Assembly: GCA_045538305.1 (NCBI GenBank)
Contig: JAZSRC010000079.1
Span: forward strand, 1 to 64,000
DNA length: 64,000 nt
Reading direction: 5' to 3'
Source: SFHK01 sp045538305
GTDB taxonomy: Bacteria > Bacillota > Clostridia > Christensenellales > Aristaeellaceae
In this document: one piece after another, positions 30,245-39,462 of the stretch
How positions within the stretch are numbered: position 1 is the first letter of the stretch
How the letters are laid out: every line of letters begins with the position of its first letter
Translations under genes and position numbers: made by a program
Notes under the pieces: model-generated
Told to the model about the DNA's origin: nothing
The model's database searches: none
Seen by the model: the letters and a program-made list of their open reading frames with translations, nothing else

Positions 30245-30797
30245 AATCGCAGCGCATTTTGCAGCGCTGTATGAGGGAAACGCGCGCACACTCGTAATGG
30301 GTGAGGGCGCGTTTTTGGCAAAGCTTATGATGGTCGGCGAAGCGCCGGGCGAACAGGAAACCATACAGGGGCGGCCGTTCGTTGGGAAAGCCGGAAAAAA
30401 TCTGGAGGATTTTCTGCTTTTGAGCGGAATCAATCGAAAGGATATCTATATTACAAATACAGTGAAAATCCGGCCGACCAGGATATCAAATGCCGGAAGG
30501 CTTGTTAACCGTCCGCCAAGCCGGGAGGAGATTGCGCTGTTCCTTCCATGGCTGAAAAAGGAAATTGATCTTGTGAAGCCGAAGTGCATCGCTACGCTCG
30601 GAAATGTTCCGCTCAAGGCGCTGACAAATAACAAAACTACGATTGGCGAGGTTCATGGAAGGTTTATTGCGCTTGAAAGTGGCGTGCTGCTATATCCAAT
30701 GTATCACCCGGCCAGCCTGATATACAACCCGTCGCTCACCGATGTGTACAGAGAGGATGTTCTGCACCTGGGAAATTGGGTGAGAGAGAATGCTTGA
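30222..30797 (+). CDS. Family 4-like uracil-DNA glycosylase lacking Fe-S ligands
   Basis: 191-residue relative of its upstream neighbour. Motif 1 is GEAPGEQE and motif 2 HPASLIYNP, and the fold core 'IQGRPFVGKAGKNLEDFL' is kept. All four cluster cysteines are missing: the N-terminal CxxC is absent, VKCRPP has become VKIRPT, and the C102 counterpart in EEIALFLPWL is not cysteine. A single cysteine, in PKCIATLG, remains. It overlaps the first copy by 23 bases and the next gene by 8, so translation is coupled. Activity on uracil cannot be assumed; an altered substrate, or a partner role for the first enzyme, is possible. Confidence 0.82.
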   Translation: MMEKFKTEIAAHFAALYEGNARTLVMGEGAFLAKLMMVGEAPGEQETIQGRPFVGKAGKNLEDFLLLSGINRKDIYITNTVKIRPTRISNAGRLVNRPPSREEIALFLPWLKKEIDLVKPKCIATLGNVPLKALTNNKTTIGEVHGRFIALESGVLLYPMYHPASLIYNPSLTDVYREDVLHLGNWVRENA

Positions 30798-31782
30798 TGT
30801 AAGAATCTGCGAATGCGCCGGCGACATGCGGAAGTTTTTTGCCCTGTCCGATAAGGACTATCTGCCAGAGGAATGCCGATACCTGAAACGTTATGTGAAC
30901 GGGCTGATCAATCCCTTGTATCACAACGGACGCATGGCATTCTTGATCGCAGTAAGGGATGGAAAAGCTGTATTTCGCGTTTTAACCGGCACGGATGAAG
31001 TGTATAAACGCCTGAGCGGGAAAAAGATGGGCTATTTTGCTTTGTTTGATGGGGAAGAGGATGAGGCGGCGGCGACTGCTCTTCTGAAAAAGGCGTACCA
31101 ACTGCAACAATCGTGGGGAAATGAGTATTTGCTTGGACCTGTCTCTCCGGACGGAGGCGGATTTTTTAATGGGCTTTCCGCTTCGGATGTAGGCATGAAC
31201 CGGGGCGTAATGACAGGCCCCGGCAGCCGGTGGAAGCTTGAGCTCCTTTCAAAGCAGGGCTTTCAGCCGCATGAAAAGGAAATGGCATATAAAGTGGAGA
31301 TTCCTGATGGAAATCCTTATCTTCAGCCGGCGCTTCAGGCTCAAAAGCGCTTCTCGGTGGAGATCGAAGCCATACGGACAGGGATTTTTCGCGAGAAATG
31401 GATGCGGGATATTTCTTATGTTTATGCACCTGAACGAAGAAACGATACTTATATGATGCTTGATAAGCTCAAGCCTGTGATCATTAAACGCCACTCGTTT
31501 ATTGCCTATACTTCCGGAACGCCAGCAGGCTTTATGCTGTCTCTCAAAGGGTCCAACGGTTTGATTCGAGCGACGACGGTTTTTACGTCGAGAGATCAAT
31601 TTTCGCCGCCTGTAACCCTCGGGATTATTGCTGTGTTTATCGAATCCTGTCATCGCTTTGGCATCAAAACAATTGAAGCTTCCGTGATCGACAGCCGTAA
31701 TTTTGCCTCTAATAGACAGATTCGAGCGCTTGGAGGCAGGCAAGACCGCGAATACATACGATTTATCAGAAAACTATTATAA
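30790..31782 (+). CDS. GNAT-like acyltransferase, unknown substrate
   Basis: 330-residue protein that I place only loosely. Residues 40-150 ('GRMAFLIAVRDGKAVFRV', 'GNEYLLGPVSPDGGGFFNGL') and 240-330 ('IAYTSGTPAGFMLSLKG', then 'IEASVIDSRNFASNRQIRALGG') look like two halves of a GNAT acetyltransferase fold, the second ending with the Asn-rich alpha4-type segment. No signal peptide is present. It overlaps the UDG-like gene by 8 bases. The family is seen in Clostridia as a hypothetical protein. Confidence 0.6.
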   Translation: MLDVRICECAGDMRKFFALSDKDYLPEECRYLKRYVNGLINPLYHNGRMAFLIAVRDGKAVFRVLTGTDEVYKRLSGKKMGYFALFDGEEDEAAATALLKKAYQLQQSWGNEYLLGPVSPDGGGFFNGLSASDVGMNRGVMTGPGSRWKLELLSKQGFQPHEKEMAYKVEIPDGNPYLQPALQAQKRFSVEIEAIRTGIFREKWMRDISYVYAPERRNDTYMMLDKLKPVIIKRHSFIAYTSGTPAGFMLSLKGSNGLIRATTVFTSRDQFSPPVTLGIIAVFIESCHRFGIKTIEASVIDSRNFASNRQIRALGGRQDREYIRFIRKLL

Positions 31783-31792
31783 AATTAACAGA

Positions 31793-31829
31793 AAAATGAG
31801 CACTGGGGGGTTTTCACAGCGCTCATTTT
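31793..31829. terminator. Bidirectional terminator
   Basis: AAAATGAGC pairs with GCTCATTTT, extended inside by CTG/CAG, between the GNAT-like gene and the converging CAP gene. Confidence 0.65.
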
Positions 31830-31864
31830 GTGTATGATATAACTTGCGTTTCTGTGGTAAGATA

Positions 31865-32347
31865 TCAGTATCTGACAAATACCTGAGATACATATACAAA
31901 GCCTTGCGGCGTGACCGCAACGCCGATGCCTATATGCGACCAGCTGCTTCCAAGCAGTGCCTGTCTGTGTCCTGTGGAAGAAGAAAGGAACGCTGCTTCT
32001 GCGTGATAGATGCTCCGGGATCTGGCGATGTTCTCCGTTGCCCCCCTGTAGCTTACGCCGAAGTTTGTGAGCATGGTGCGCATGTTTCCGTAGGTCGGCG
32101 ATTTATGCGCAAAATAGCCGTTATTCAGCATGTCCTGAGCCTTGGTTCTGGCGATTTCGCATAGCTTTGGATCAAGGGTAAGTGCATGTAAACCGTATCG
32201 CGCACGGTCTTCGTTGACCAGACTGAATAGCGCTGTTTCATAGGAATTGGGGATAAAGGCTGCCTGTGCTTTTTCCGGAATGCATACCGCAGTGAAAAGC
32301 ATAAGCACGGCCAGCGTGAGGGAGAGGGATCTTCTTAAGTTTTTCAT
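31865..32347 (-). CDS. Secreted CAP-domain (SCP/PR1-like) protein
   Basis: 160-residue secreted protein. A signal peptide (RRSLSLTLAVLMLFTAVCIPEKAQA) precedes a compact CAP domain with 'LVNEDRARYGLHALTLDPKLCEIARTKAQDM', 'YFAHKSPTYGNM', 'GATENIARS' and 'SSTGHRQALLGSSWSHIGIGV'. The histidine and glutamate residues of the CAP cavity (FAHKSP, ATENIA, TGHRQ) are present. The start at 32347 follows AAAGGAGCAG; the longer frame begins upstream of the predicted promoter. In sporulating Firmicutes related YkwD-type proteins act at the cell or spore surface, role unclear. Confidence 0.9.
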   Translation of the reverse strand: MKNLRRSLSLTLAVLMLFTAVCIPEKAQAAFIPNSYETALFSLVNEDRARYGLHALTLDPKLCEIARTKAQDMLNNGYFAHKSPTYGNMRTMLTNFGVSYRGATENIARSRSIYHAEAAFLSSSTGHRQALLGSSWSHIGIGVAVTPQGFVYVSQVFVRY

Positions 32348-32384
32348 GATGAGACTGCTCCTTTCGTATACCGGGTACGCTTTT

Positions 32385-32414
32385 ATCATACGCTTTGCAC
32401 GAGCGAACAAGCAA
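32385..32414 (-). promoter_or_regulatory. Promoter of CAP-domain gene
   Basis: Read on the minus strand: TTGCTT (32414-32409), 18-base spacer, TATGAT (32390-32385). Confidence 0.55.
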
Positions 32415-32482
32415 CAGATTTGCCAGTATTGAGCCAAGGGAATTATTGCCTTATGCGCTTATGGAATATAGGAGGAACGTTT

Positions 32483-32869
32483 ATGAAACTGATCAAGTGC
32501 CCCAGGTGTGAACTGAACTATATTTCGGAGAATGAGAAGATTTGCTCCGTTTGCAAACGGGACGTTCGCGGTGAGACCGAGCAGGATGAAGTTCTCGAGC
32601 TGTGCTCTGAGTGCGGCGAGCATCCCGCAATGCCCGGGCAGGAGGTTTGCCTCTACTGCCTTAAGGAACTTCAGCGCAGAAGCGCCGTCAATGTAACCGA
32701 CGATTCCGCTCCCATGACTCCGGAAGAGCCGAATCTCAACATCGATCCCAGCGCAATGGACGAGATCACGATCGAACTTCCCGATGATATGGATGAGCCG
32801 TTTGACGCGGATGATGAGGATTTCGCGGACGACAGCGACTTTGATGATGACGAAGAAGATGAGGAATAA
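32483..32869 (+). CDS. Zinc-ribbon protein with acidic tail
   Basis: 128-residue protein. The N-terminal half has four CxxC pairs: CPRC, CSVC, CSEC and CLYC, consistent with two zinc knuckles. The C-terminal third is almost all aspartate and glutamate (after residue 90, e.g. PDDMDEPFDADDEDF). ATG 32483 follows ATAGGAGG. The phosphoesterase gene starts two bases after its stop. The function is unknown; an acidic tail next to zinc fingers suggests protein binding or a nucleic-acid mimic, which is only a guess. Confidence 0.75.
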   Translation: MKLIKCPRCELNYISENEKICSVCKRDVRGETEQDEVLELCSECGEHPAMPGQEVCLYCLKELQRRSAVNVTDDSAPMTPEEPNLNIDPSAMDEITIELPDDMDEPFDADDEDFADDSDFDDDEEDEE

Positions 32870-32871
32870 GC

Positions 32872-33567
32872 GTGATTGTTTACGCAATTGCTGATTTACA
32901 TCTTCCGGCCGGTGATGACAAACCTATGGACGTATTCGGTCCGCATTGGGAACGCCATTTTGAAAGAATTTGTGAGGACTGGCGTGCTCGCGTGACCGAT
33001 GACGACGTTGTGCTTCTGCCGGGCGATATCAGCTGGGCTATGCGCCTGGATGATGCGCGTACGGATTTGAACGCTATAGGCGAACTTCCCGGTATTAAGA
33101 TCATAACGCGTGGAAATCATGATTATTGGTGGAGCTCCATAAGCCGCGTTCGGGAAGCGCTTACGGGGCGCACATACGCGCTGCAGAACGACTCTATGCT
33201 GGTTAGGACCGTTCTCATAGCCGGTACGCGTGGGTGGATTCTTCCAACTGAAGGCGTGGGGCAGGACGATGTGAAGATCTTTGATCGTGAATGCACCAGA
33301 CTCAGGCTGTCGCTTGAAAATGCCCGCAGAATCAATAAGAACCTTCCGCTGATCTGTATGCTCCACTATCCGCCACTTACCGATCAGATCCGGGAAACAA
33401 AGATGACGCATTTGTTTTCCGAATTTGGAGTAAACCATGTGGTCTATGGACATTTGCATGGTCCGTCGCTGTATGGCGCATTCCGCGGAACCGAAGGCGG
33501 CGTTGAATACCATCAGGTTTCCTGTGATGGGCTTAACTTCAGACTGAAAACAATAGCTGAATACTGA
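32872..33567 (+). CDS. Calcineurin-type metallophosphoesterase
   Basis: 231-residue cytoplasmic phosphoesterase. All metal motifs of the family are present: DLHLP near the start, GDISW, GNHDYWW, a histidine in MLHYPP and GHLHG. The start is GTG 32872, two bases after the preceding stop, so the two genes are coupled. It belongs to the YkoQ/TTHA-like branch by the 'GNHDYWWSS' signature; substrate unknown. A terminator follows. Confidence 0.9.
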   Translation: MIVYAIADLHLPAGDDKPMDVFGPHWERHFERICEDWRARVTDDDVVLLPGDISWAMRLDDARTDLNAIGELPGIKIITRGNHDYWWSSISRVREALTGRTYALQNDSMLVRTVLIAGTRGWILPTEGVGQDDVKIFDRECTRLRLSLENARRINKNLPLICMLHYPPLTDQIRETKMTHLFSEFGVNHVVYGHLHGPSLYGAFRGTEGGVEYHQVSCDGLNFRLKTIAEY

Positions 33568-33579
33568 CGAAACACCGCT

Positions 33580-33614
33580 GCTCTGTCGAATGAATGTCGA
33601 CAGAGCGCTTTTTT
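33580..33614 (+). terminator. Intrinsic terminator before the dcw cluster
   Basis: 10-bp stem GCTCTGTCGA / TCGACAGAGC, seven-base loop, then GC and six T residues. Confidence 0.85.
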
Positions 33615-33700
33615 ATGCTAAAACCTGGCAAAAACCGACTTTAACAATAATTTTACATATGAAATATGGCGAAATGTGGGGGTTTTTAAGGTAAGTATAG

Positions 33701-33729
33701 TGGCAATTTAGTGAAGAAAATGGTATAAT
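33701..33729 (+). promoter_or_regulatory. Promoter of the dcw cluster
   Basis: TGGCAA at 33701-33706, 17-base spacer, TATAAT at 33724-33729. Upstream GTGG-containing elements (ATGTGGGG at about 33674, AGTGGC at 33699, AGTGAA at 33710) could be MraZ sites, which are spaced G-rich repeats in other bacteria; this is tentative. Confidence 0.6.
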
Positions 33730-33780
33730 GAGGAGGCGTAATGGAAATTGCACACGAATTTTATCAGGAGGTGATCGTTT

Positions 33781-34251
33781 ATGAGCATGGAGACATTTAC
33801 AGGCAGTGCTTTGCATACGATCGATCCTAAGGGGCGTGTGTTTATTCCAATGGTATACCGGGAAGCGCTCGGCAGCGATTTTACCATAGCGCTCAACAAC
33901 GACTTCAGAACAATAGCGCTTTATCCAAAGGATTTCTGGAAAGAAAAGCTTCAAAGCTACGCCTGCATTCCTGATGTGGACCGCAGAGGCAGGCATCTGG
34001 TCAGGCACTTTACGGGCAATGCGTACACCGGCTGCAATCTGGATTCCCAGGGAAGAATCCTGATCCCGCAGGAGCTAAGAACCATGTTTGGCCTGGCGGG
34101 TCAAAAGGAAATTCGCTTTATCGGCGTGGGAGACGTACTTGAAATCTGGAATCCGGATCGATACCATGGCTTGATGTACGAACCGGATGAGCTGATTGAC
34201 AGCATGCTCGACTATGTGTACGAAACCTACTTCAGCAATAGAATACAATAA
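33781..34251 (+). CDS. mraZ: Transcriptional regulator MraZ
   Basis: 156-residue MraZ, a DNA-binding regulator of the division and cell-wall cluster. It has two AbrB-like SpoVT domains: 'HTIDPKGRVFIPMVYREALG' and 'CNLDSQGRILIPQELRTMFGL'. ATG 33781 follows AGGAGGTGAT. MraZ normally precedes rsmH (mraW); here the next gene is the ftsL-like one and rsmH is missing from the cluster. It is expected to repress or activate its own promoter just upstream. Confidence 0.96.
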   Translation: MSMETFTGSALHTIDPKGRVFIPMVYREALGSDFTIALNNDFRTIALYPKDFWKEKLQSYACIPDVDRRGRHLVRHFTGNAYTGCNLDSQGRILIPQELRTMFGLAGQKEIRFIGVGDVLEIWNPDRYHGLMYEPDELIDSMLDYVYETYFSNRIQ

Positions 34252-34283
34252 GCAATTACGCGTAATATGAAAGGGGAGGCAGC

Positions 34284-34766
34284 ATGAATCGCACGTACAG
34301 CGCACAAAAGCGAATCACCGGGAGAAGCCCCGAACTGTATAAGTGGGAAGAGCGCAGGCCTTCCCGTAAGCATACTGCAAATACTCGTCCGGGATATCCG
34401 GCAAGTGCACACGCAAAAATGCATACATCCATGTTTTCCAATAAGGATAAGATCATGATTACGGTCGTTGCGATGCTTCTGATTGTACTGCTTGGCGGCA
34501 CCATCTTTATGATGGCGGATAATGCCAAAATCAGAATTGCAACGGCTGATCTGAAAACTGCGAACAAGACGATCGAAGAGGTGGAGATCTCCGCACTTCA
34601 GATCAGATATAACAAGGACAGCAGCCGGGAAGCCTGCAGACAACAGGGCCGGGATGTGCTGGGTATGATTTTGCCGGAAGACGAAGATAGACAGGTACTC
34701 AGCATCGATTACGTTTTCACCAATGAAAGCGCTCAGACGGCGGAGGCAAATGCGAACGGCCGTTAA
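34284..34766 (+). CDS. ftsL: FtsL-like division protein
   Basis: 160-residue bitopic membrane protein. A basic cytoplasmic N-terminus of about 55 residues is followed by one membrane helix (about 57-78, MITVVAMLLIVLLGGTIFMM) and an outer part with a heptad pattern (IRIATADLKTANKTIEEVEISALQI). This size, topology and position between mraZ and the division PBP fit FtsL, whose sequence is poorly conserved. It recruits the septal synthase complex with FtsQ. ATG 34284 follows AAAGGGGAGG. Confidence 0.75.
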   Translation: MNRTYSAQKRITGRSPELYKWEERRPSRKHTANTRPGYPASAHAKMHTSMFSNKDKIMITVVAMLLIVLLGGTIFMMADNAKIRIATADLKTANKTIEEVEISALQIRYNKDSSREACRQQGRDVLGMILPEDEDRQVLSIDYVFTNESAQTAEANANGR

Positions 34767-34798
34767 TAATTGCGTCCTGGACGCAGGGAGGCGCGTTC

Positions 34799-36931
34799 AT
34801 GGTTCCTACGGGGCCTGTAATCAGAAGGCGCATTGCGCTTTCGATGGTGATTTTTTTCGTTTTGTTTTCCATCCTCTCAATCAGGTTGTATGTACTTCAG
34901 GTAGTCTGGGCAGAGGATTTGCAAAAGAGAGCGCAGGCACAATGGACGAGCGAGAATATCATACAGCCACAGCGAGGCAGGATATTGGACAGAAACGGCA
35001 ATACGCTGGCGATGAGTGCAACTGCATATACGCTTTCCGTCAGTCCAAGGCAGGTATCGGATGCGAATGTGCTTTCGAACCTGCTTTCGCCGCTTCTAGG
35101 GATGGATGAATCAGCGATATTCAAGCGCGTGTCCGATACGTCCAAAGGCGGCGTTACGATTAAACGGCAATTGCCTGAGAGAACCGCTCAGCAGCTGAAA
35201 CTGATGATGGCGGAGGCGTCAAAAGCGGATTCGGATGATCTGGATGGCTTGTATCTCGAACAGGACAGCAAGCGTTATTACATAAACGGCGCGTTTGCGA
35301 CGCAGCTTCTGGGGCTAACCACTATTGACGGAGTGGGACAGGCAGGCCTTGAAGCGCATTTAAACAACTATCTCAGCGGAAAAACAGGGCGAGTGGTTAA
35401 TGAGGTTGATGGGAAAGGACGCGCTTTGAATTTTTCTGCTGGCGAATATGTGCCATCGGTTGACGGAGCGGATGTATATCTCACCATCGATACCGCGATT
35501 CAGGGGTTTGCCGAAAAAGCAGCCCGAGAAGCGATGGAAGTCAATAATGCCGAGGGCGTGAGAATTCTTGTAATGGATCCAAACACAGGCGAGATTTTGG
35601 CCATGGTGTCAAAGCCCGACTATGATCCCAATCAGCCGCCCAGAGATGATGTTGAAAAGCTTACGGATCTCATGAGAAACCGCGTTATTTCGGATGCCTA
35701 TGAGCCGGGTTCTACGTTTAAAATGATCACGATGGCGGCCTGCATCGAAGAAAAGCTTACTCATCTTGCCGAGTGGTTTTATTGCTCAGGGAGCGTGTAT
35801 GTGGAGGGCGGTAGGGTGCGCTGCTGGGGAAACCCGCATGGCGCACAGTCGCTTACGGAAGCCCTTGAAAACTCATGCAACCCAGTGTTTGTCGAGCTGG
35901 GGCTTCGCCTCGGCATTGACACATTTTATAAATATCTCGATGCGTTCGGATTCGGCAAAAAAACGGGAATCGATATTCCCGGCGAAGGCAGCGGAATTGT
36001 AATATCCCAAAATACAGTCAAACGCGTGGACATTGCGCGAGTGGGATTTGGACAGTCTATAGCTGTTACGCCCGTACAACTTTTGAATGCTGCATGTGCT
36101 GTTATAAATGGAGGCAACCTTTTAAGCCCTTTTGTAGTCAAAGAAATCAGGGATGCAGACGGAAACGTCATTGAGAAAGGGGAACGCCATGTCGTTTCCA
36201 ATCCGATATCGGAGGAAACTTCGAGGACGCTTCGAAGCATGCTGGAAAGCGTTGTCGAAAACGGCGGCGGCAAAAACGCTTACATAGAGGGATATCGCGT
36301 AGGCGGAAAAACCGGCACGGCGCAGGTGTATGTTGACGGTGTCGTATCGAGCGACAAGCACATTGGTTCATTTATCGGATTTGCACCAATGGATGATCCG
36401 CAGATTGCGGTACTGGTTATCGTTGACAGAGCGGACAGGAAACCGGATTTTGGAAGCGTAACCGCAGCGCCCTTTGCTAGGGACATTCTTTTATCCTCGC
36501 TTACCTATATGGGCGTTGAACGGGAGAAAGCGGATTCGGACGCGGATGAAAAGTATATTGTCCCGGACGTCAGAAACGAAACGCTTGCCGAAGCAAAAAA
36601 AATTCTAAAATCGCACGGTTTCTCCTGTGTATTAAGCGGCGCGGGAAAAACAGTCGCAGATCAGTTTCCTACTGCAGGAGCTGAAATGGTAAAGGGCTCC
36701 GTCATTATGCTCTATATGGATGGAAATACGTCGATTGATGAAAATGCATATGTTTCTGTTCCGGGTGTTTCGGGTATGTCTGTTATGGAGGCAAACCGAA
36801 CAATTGCATCATACGGTCTGATCATGCAGGCGGAGGGCACGGGCCTTGCCGTAGATCAGGAGCCTAAGGAAGGCAGTATGGTTTTTCCCGGTGAAAAGGT
36901 ACTGGTGCGTTTTCAAATGCCGGATTTGTAG
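34799..36931 (+). CDS. Class B PBP with PASTA domains (FtsI/SpoVD-like)
   Basis: 710-residue peptidoglycan transpeptidase. A single anchor helix spans about residues 10-30, then a PBP dimerisation domain with the 'PQRGRILDRNGNTLA' box and the transpeptidase domain: S305 in STFK, SCN at 359-361 and K504 in KTGTAQ. Two PASTA domains at about 583-645 and 647-710 are typical of clostridial SpoVD and division PBPs. ATG 34799 follows CAGGGAGGCG. Position next to ftsL and murE indicates the septal PBP, with a possible sporulation role as well. Confidence 0.95.
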   Translation: MVPTGPVIRRRIALSMVIFFVLFSILSIRLYVLQVVWAEDLQKRAQAQWTSENIIQPQRGRILDRNGNTLAMSATAYTLSVSPRQVSDANVLSNLLSPLLGMDESAIFKRVSDTSKGGVTIKRQLPERTAQQLKLMMAEASKADSDDLDGLYLEQDSKRYYINGAFATQLLGLTTIDGVGQAGLEAHLNNYLSGKTGRVVNEVDGKGRALNFSAGEYVPSVDGADVYLTIDTAIQGFAEKAAREAMEVNNAEGVRILVMDPNTGEILAMVSKPDYDPNQPPRDDVEKLTDLMRNRVISDAYEPGSTFKMITMAACIEEKLTHLAEWFYCSGSVYVEGGRVRCWGNPHGAQSLTEALENSCNPVFVELGLRLGIDTFYKYLDAFGFGKKTGIDIPGEGSGIVISQNTVKRVDIARVGFGQSIAVTPVQLLNAACAVINGGNLLSPFVVKEIRDADGNVIEKGERHVVSNPISEETSRTLRSMLESVVENGGGKNAYIEGYRVGGKTGTAQVYVDGVVSSDKHIGSFIGFAPMDDPQIAVLVIVDRADRKPDFGSVTAAPFARDILLSSLTYMGVEREKADSDADEKYIVPDVRNETLAEAKKILKSHGFSCVLSGAGKTVADQFPTAGAEMVKGSVIMLYMDGNTSIDENAYVSVPGVSGMSVMEANRTIASYGLIMQAEGTGLAVDQEPKEGSMVFPGEKVLVRFQMPDL

Positions 36932-36966
36932 AATACGCTTTATATCTGTTTGGGAGGCAAATAGGA

Positions 36967-38424
36967 ATGGAGATTTCCGGGCTTTTAAAGAATCTACCGG
37001 TCGATTATCGCCTGATTGGCGATGCAAAAACAGAAATTACATCGCTTTGCACCGATTCCAGGAAGGTTGTTGAAGGGTGCCTGTTTTTCTGTATACCTGG
37101 TATGCATATGGATGCGCATGATTTTGCGCCGGATGCGGTATCAAAAGGCGCAAAGGCGGTTGTTGTTGAACGGGTGCTGAATGTGGATTGTCCGCAGATT
37201 CTGGTGCCGAATGTACGCCTTGCGATGAGCTATCTGGCTGCGTCCTTTTATGGAAATCCTGCTGACCGGATGAAGATCATAGGCATAACCGGAACAAAAG
37301 GCAAAACTACTACCAGCTTCCTTTTGAAATCGATTCTGGAAAAGGCAAACCATAAGGTTGGTTTGATCGGAACGGTTTCAACGCTCATTGGCGATGAGGA
37401 ACATGAGTCCGGAAAAACGACGCCGGATCCTGTAGAGTTTCAGGAAATACTGAAAAAAATGGCGGACGCAGAGTGCGAGTATGTGGTTATGGAAGTATCG
37501 GCGCATGCGTTGGCTATGCACCGTGTTGCAGGCATATGCTTTGAAGCTGCAGGTTTTTTGAATCTTTCGCTGGATCATTTGGATTATTTCGGTACTATGG
37601 AGAAGTACATGGAAGCCAAGCTTGAAATAGTGAAGGCCGCGAAGAAAATGATTGTCAACGTGGATGATGAACGTGTGAAACAGGCTTCGGAGGAGAAGGG
37701 CTTTCCGTTTATCAGAATCGGTATTCGTGAAAGAGCGGATGAATACGCACGCAACATTGAAATCACGGAAAACGGACTTTGCTTCAATATGTGCTTCCAC
37801 AAGCGAATGAAAACGGAAATCCATCTGAAACTGACTGGCATTTTCAATGTATATAATTCTATGATGGCTTCTGCACTGGCCGATGCATGCGGCGTAGATA
37901 TTCAGGCTATCAAGGAAGGACTTGAATGCGTAAAGGCTGTTCCGGGCAGAATAGAACTGCTTGATACGCATACGCCTTATAGGGTAATTCTCGACTATGC
38001 GCATTCGCCGGATGCGCTTGAGAATATACTCACTGCCGTACGGCAGACAACAAAGGGAAGATTGATTGCGTTGTTTGGATGCGGCGGCGGACGAGATCAA
38101 ACGAAACGACCCGTAATGGGCAGAATCGGCGGGAATATGGCGGATCTCAGTATATTGACAAGCGATAACCCCAGAAATGAAGATCCGCATCAGATTATTC
38201 GCGAAATTGAAGCGGGTATCGCCGAAACCGATGGCGAATATGTTACGATTGAAAACAGACGCGAAGCCATTCGATACGCGCTTACCGTTGCCGAAGAGAA
38301 CGATACGGTAGTATTGGCCGGAAAAGGTCATGAAACCTATCAGGAAGTGATGGGGAAAAAGCTGCCGTTTGATGAAAAGATCATCGTGCAGGAGCTTTTG
38401 GATGAAATATCCGGCGGAATTTAA
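36967..38424 (+). CDS. murE: UDP-MurNAc-tripeptide synthetase (meso-DAP adding)
   Basis: 485-residue Mur ligase that adds the third amino acid to UDP-MurNAc-L-Ala-D-Glu. 'GITGTKGKTTTSFLL' is the ATP-binding loop; 'DYAHSPDALENIL' and 'DNPRNEDP' follow. The DNPR sequence is the signature of meso-diaminopimelate ligases, so the wall should contain meso-DAP. ATG 36967 follows GGGAGG with extended spacing. The gene is followed after 17 bases by mraY; murF, normally between them, is absent. Confidence 0.97.
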   Translation: MEISGLLKNLPVDYRLIGDAKTEITSLCTDSRKVVEGCLFFCIPGMHMDAHDFAPDAVSKGAKAVVVERVLNVDCPQILVPNVRLAMSYLAASFYGNPADRMKIIGITGTKGKTTTSFLLKSILEKANHKVGLIGTVSTLIGDEEHESGKTTPDPVEFQEILKKMADAECEYVVMEVSAHALAMHRVAGICFEAAGFLNLSLDHLDYFGTMEKYMEAKLEIVKAAKKMIVNVDDERVKQASEEKGFPFIRIGIRERADEYARNIEITENGLCFNMCFHKRMKTEIHLKLTGIFNVYNSMMASALADACGVDIQAIKEGLECVKAVPGRIELLDTHTPYRVILDYAHSPDALENILTAVRQTTKGRLIALFGCGGGRDQTKRPVMGRIGGNMADLSILTSDNPRNEDPHQIIREIEAGIAETDGEYVTIENRREAIRYALTVAEENDTVVLAGKGHETYQEVMGKKLPFDEKIIVQELLDEISGGI

Positions 38425-38441
38425 CGGAGGAATTAAGAGGT

Positions 38442-39440
38442 ATGCAAAGGCTGATTTTTACGGTTCTCGTTTCGTTTTTACTGTCAATTGTGCTGGGTCC
38501 GTTTGTGATTCCGTGGCTTAAAAAGCTAAGGGTTGGACAAACGATCAATCCCTTCGGACCCAAATCACACGCAGGCAAGCAGGGAACAACCACTATGGGC
38601 GGACTGATTTTTGTGTCCGCAGCTGTGATTACCTCGCTCATTTTTGCAAAGTTCAAGGGCGCTGATGGATACTTTATTCTGATACTGCTCTTGTGCATGC
38701 TCGCCTTTGCGCTGATCGGTTTTCTTGATGACTATATCAAGGTGGTAAAAAGAAGGTCTGAAGGCCTTACGCCGAAGCAGAAACTGATTCCTCAGATTGT
38801 CTTTGGAATCGGAATCGCGCTTCTTGCCTACTTCAGCCCTTCCATTGGCTCCAAGCTGAAGGTGCCGTTTACGTCTTTTGAGATCGATCTTGGAATTTTC
38901 TATATTCCCGTAATGGTATTTGTCATTGTAGGCGTAGTCAATTCCGCCAATCTACTGGATGGGCTTGATGGTCTTTGCGCCGGTTCCTCCATGATCGACT
39001 TTGGTACGCTTGCGCTGATTGCATTCTCGCTTTCTGCGGCAAACGGTGAAGTGGATGCAGATTTGTATAATACGGCGCTGTTTTGCGGCGCAGTGTGCGG
39101 TGCGCTGATGGGTTTCCTTCGCTTTAACACCCATCCTGCCGGAATCATAATGGGCGATGTTGGATCGTTCGCCATAGGCGGCGCGCTGATGGGTGTTGCG
39201 ATTGTTACCCGTCTTACGCTGATTCTTCCCATTGTTGCTTTCGCCATGATGATTTCAAGTCTGTCCGATATCGCACAGGTTCTGTATGTACGCATTACGC
39301 GCGGCAAGCGCCTTCTGAGAATGGCGCCGCTTCATCATCATTTCGAATTGAGTGGAATACCGGAAACCAGAATTGTAGCGATGTATGACATTATGACTGC
39401 AATATTGTGCCTGATTGCCCTGGCTGGATATGCCGGATAA
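38442..39440 (+). CDS. mraY: Phospho-MurNAc-pentapeptide translocase
   Basis: 332-residue integral membrane enzyme that makes lipid I. About ten helices; 'GLTPKQK', the 'NAxNLLDGLDGL' motif (seen as NSANLLDGLDGLCAG), 'MGDVGSFAIGG' and 'APLHHHFELSG' are conserved. ATG 38442 follows GGAGGAATTAAGAGG. The C-terminus overlaps nothing, but the murD ribosome-binding site begins 9 bases past its stop. Confidence 0.97.
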   Translation: MQRLIFTVLVSFLLSIVLGPFVIPWLKKLRVGQTINPFGPKSHAGKQGTTTMGGLIFVSAAVITSLIFAKFKGADGYFILILLLCMLAFALIGFLDDYIKVVKRRSEGLTPKQKLIPQIVFGIGIALLAYFSPSIGSKLKVPFTSFEIDLGIFYIPVMVFVIVGVVNSANLLDGLDGLCAGSSMIDFGTLALIAFSLSAANGEVDADLYNTALFCGAVCGALMGFLRFNTHPAGIIMGDVGSFAIGGALMGVAIVTRLTLILPIVAFAMMISSLSDIAQVLYVRITRGKRLLRMAPLHHHFELSGIPETRIVAMYDIMTAILCLIALAGYAG

Positions 39441-39462
39441 TATTTGGCAGGAGGATGGAAGC

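Noticed and set aside
34252..34283. Missing rsmH as a hidden or broken gene between mraZ and ftsL
   Set aside because: The gap is only 32 bases and holds just the ribosome-binding site, so no remnant exists.
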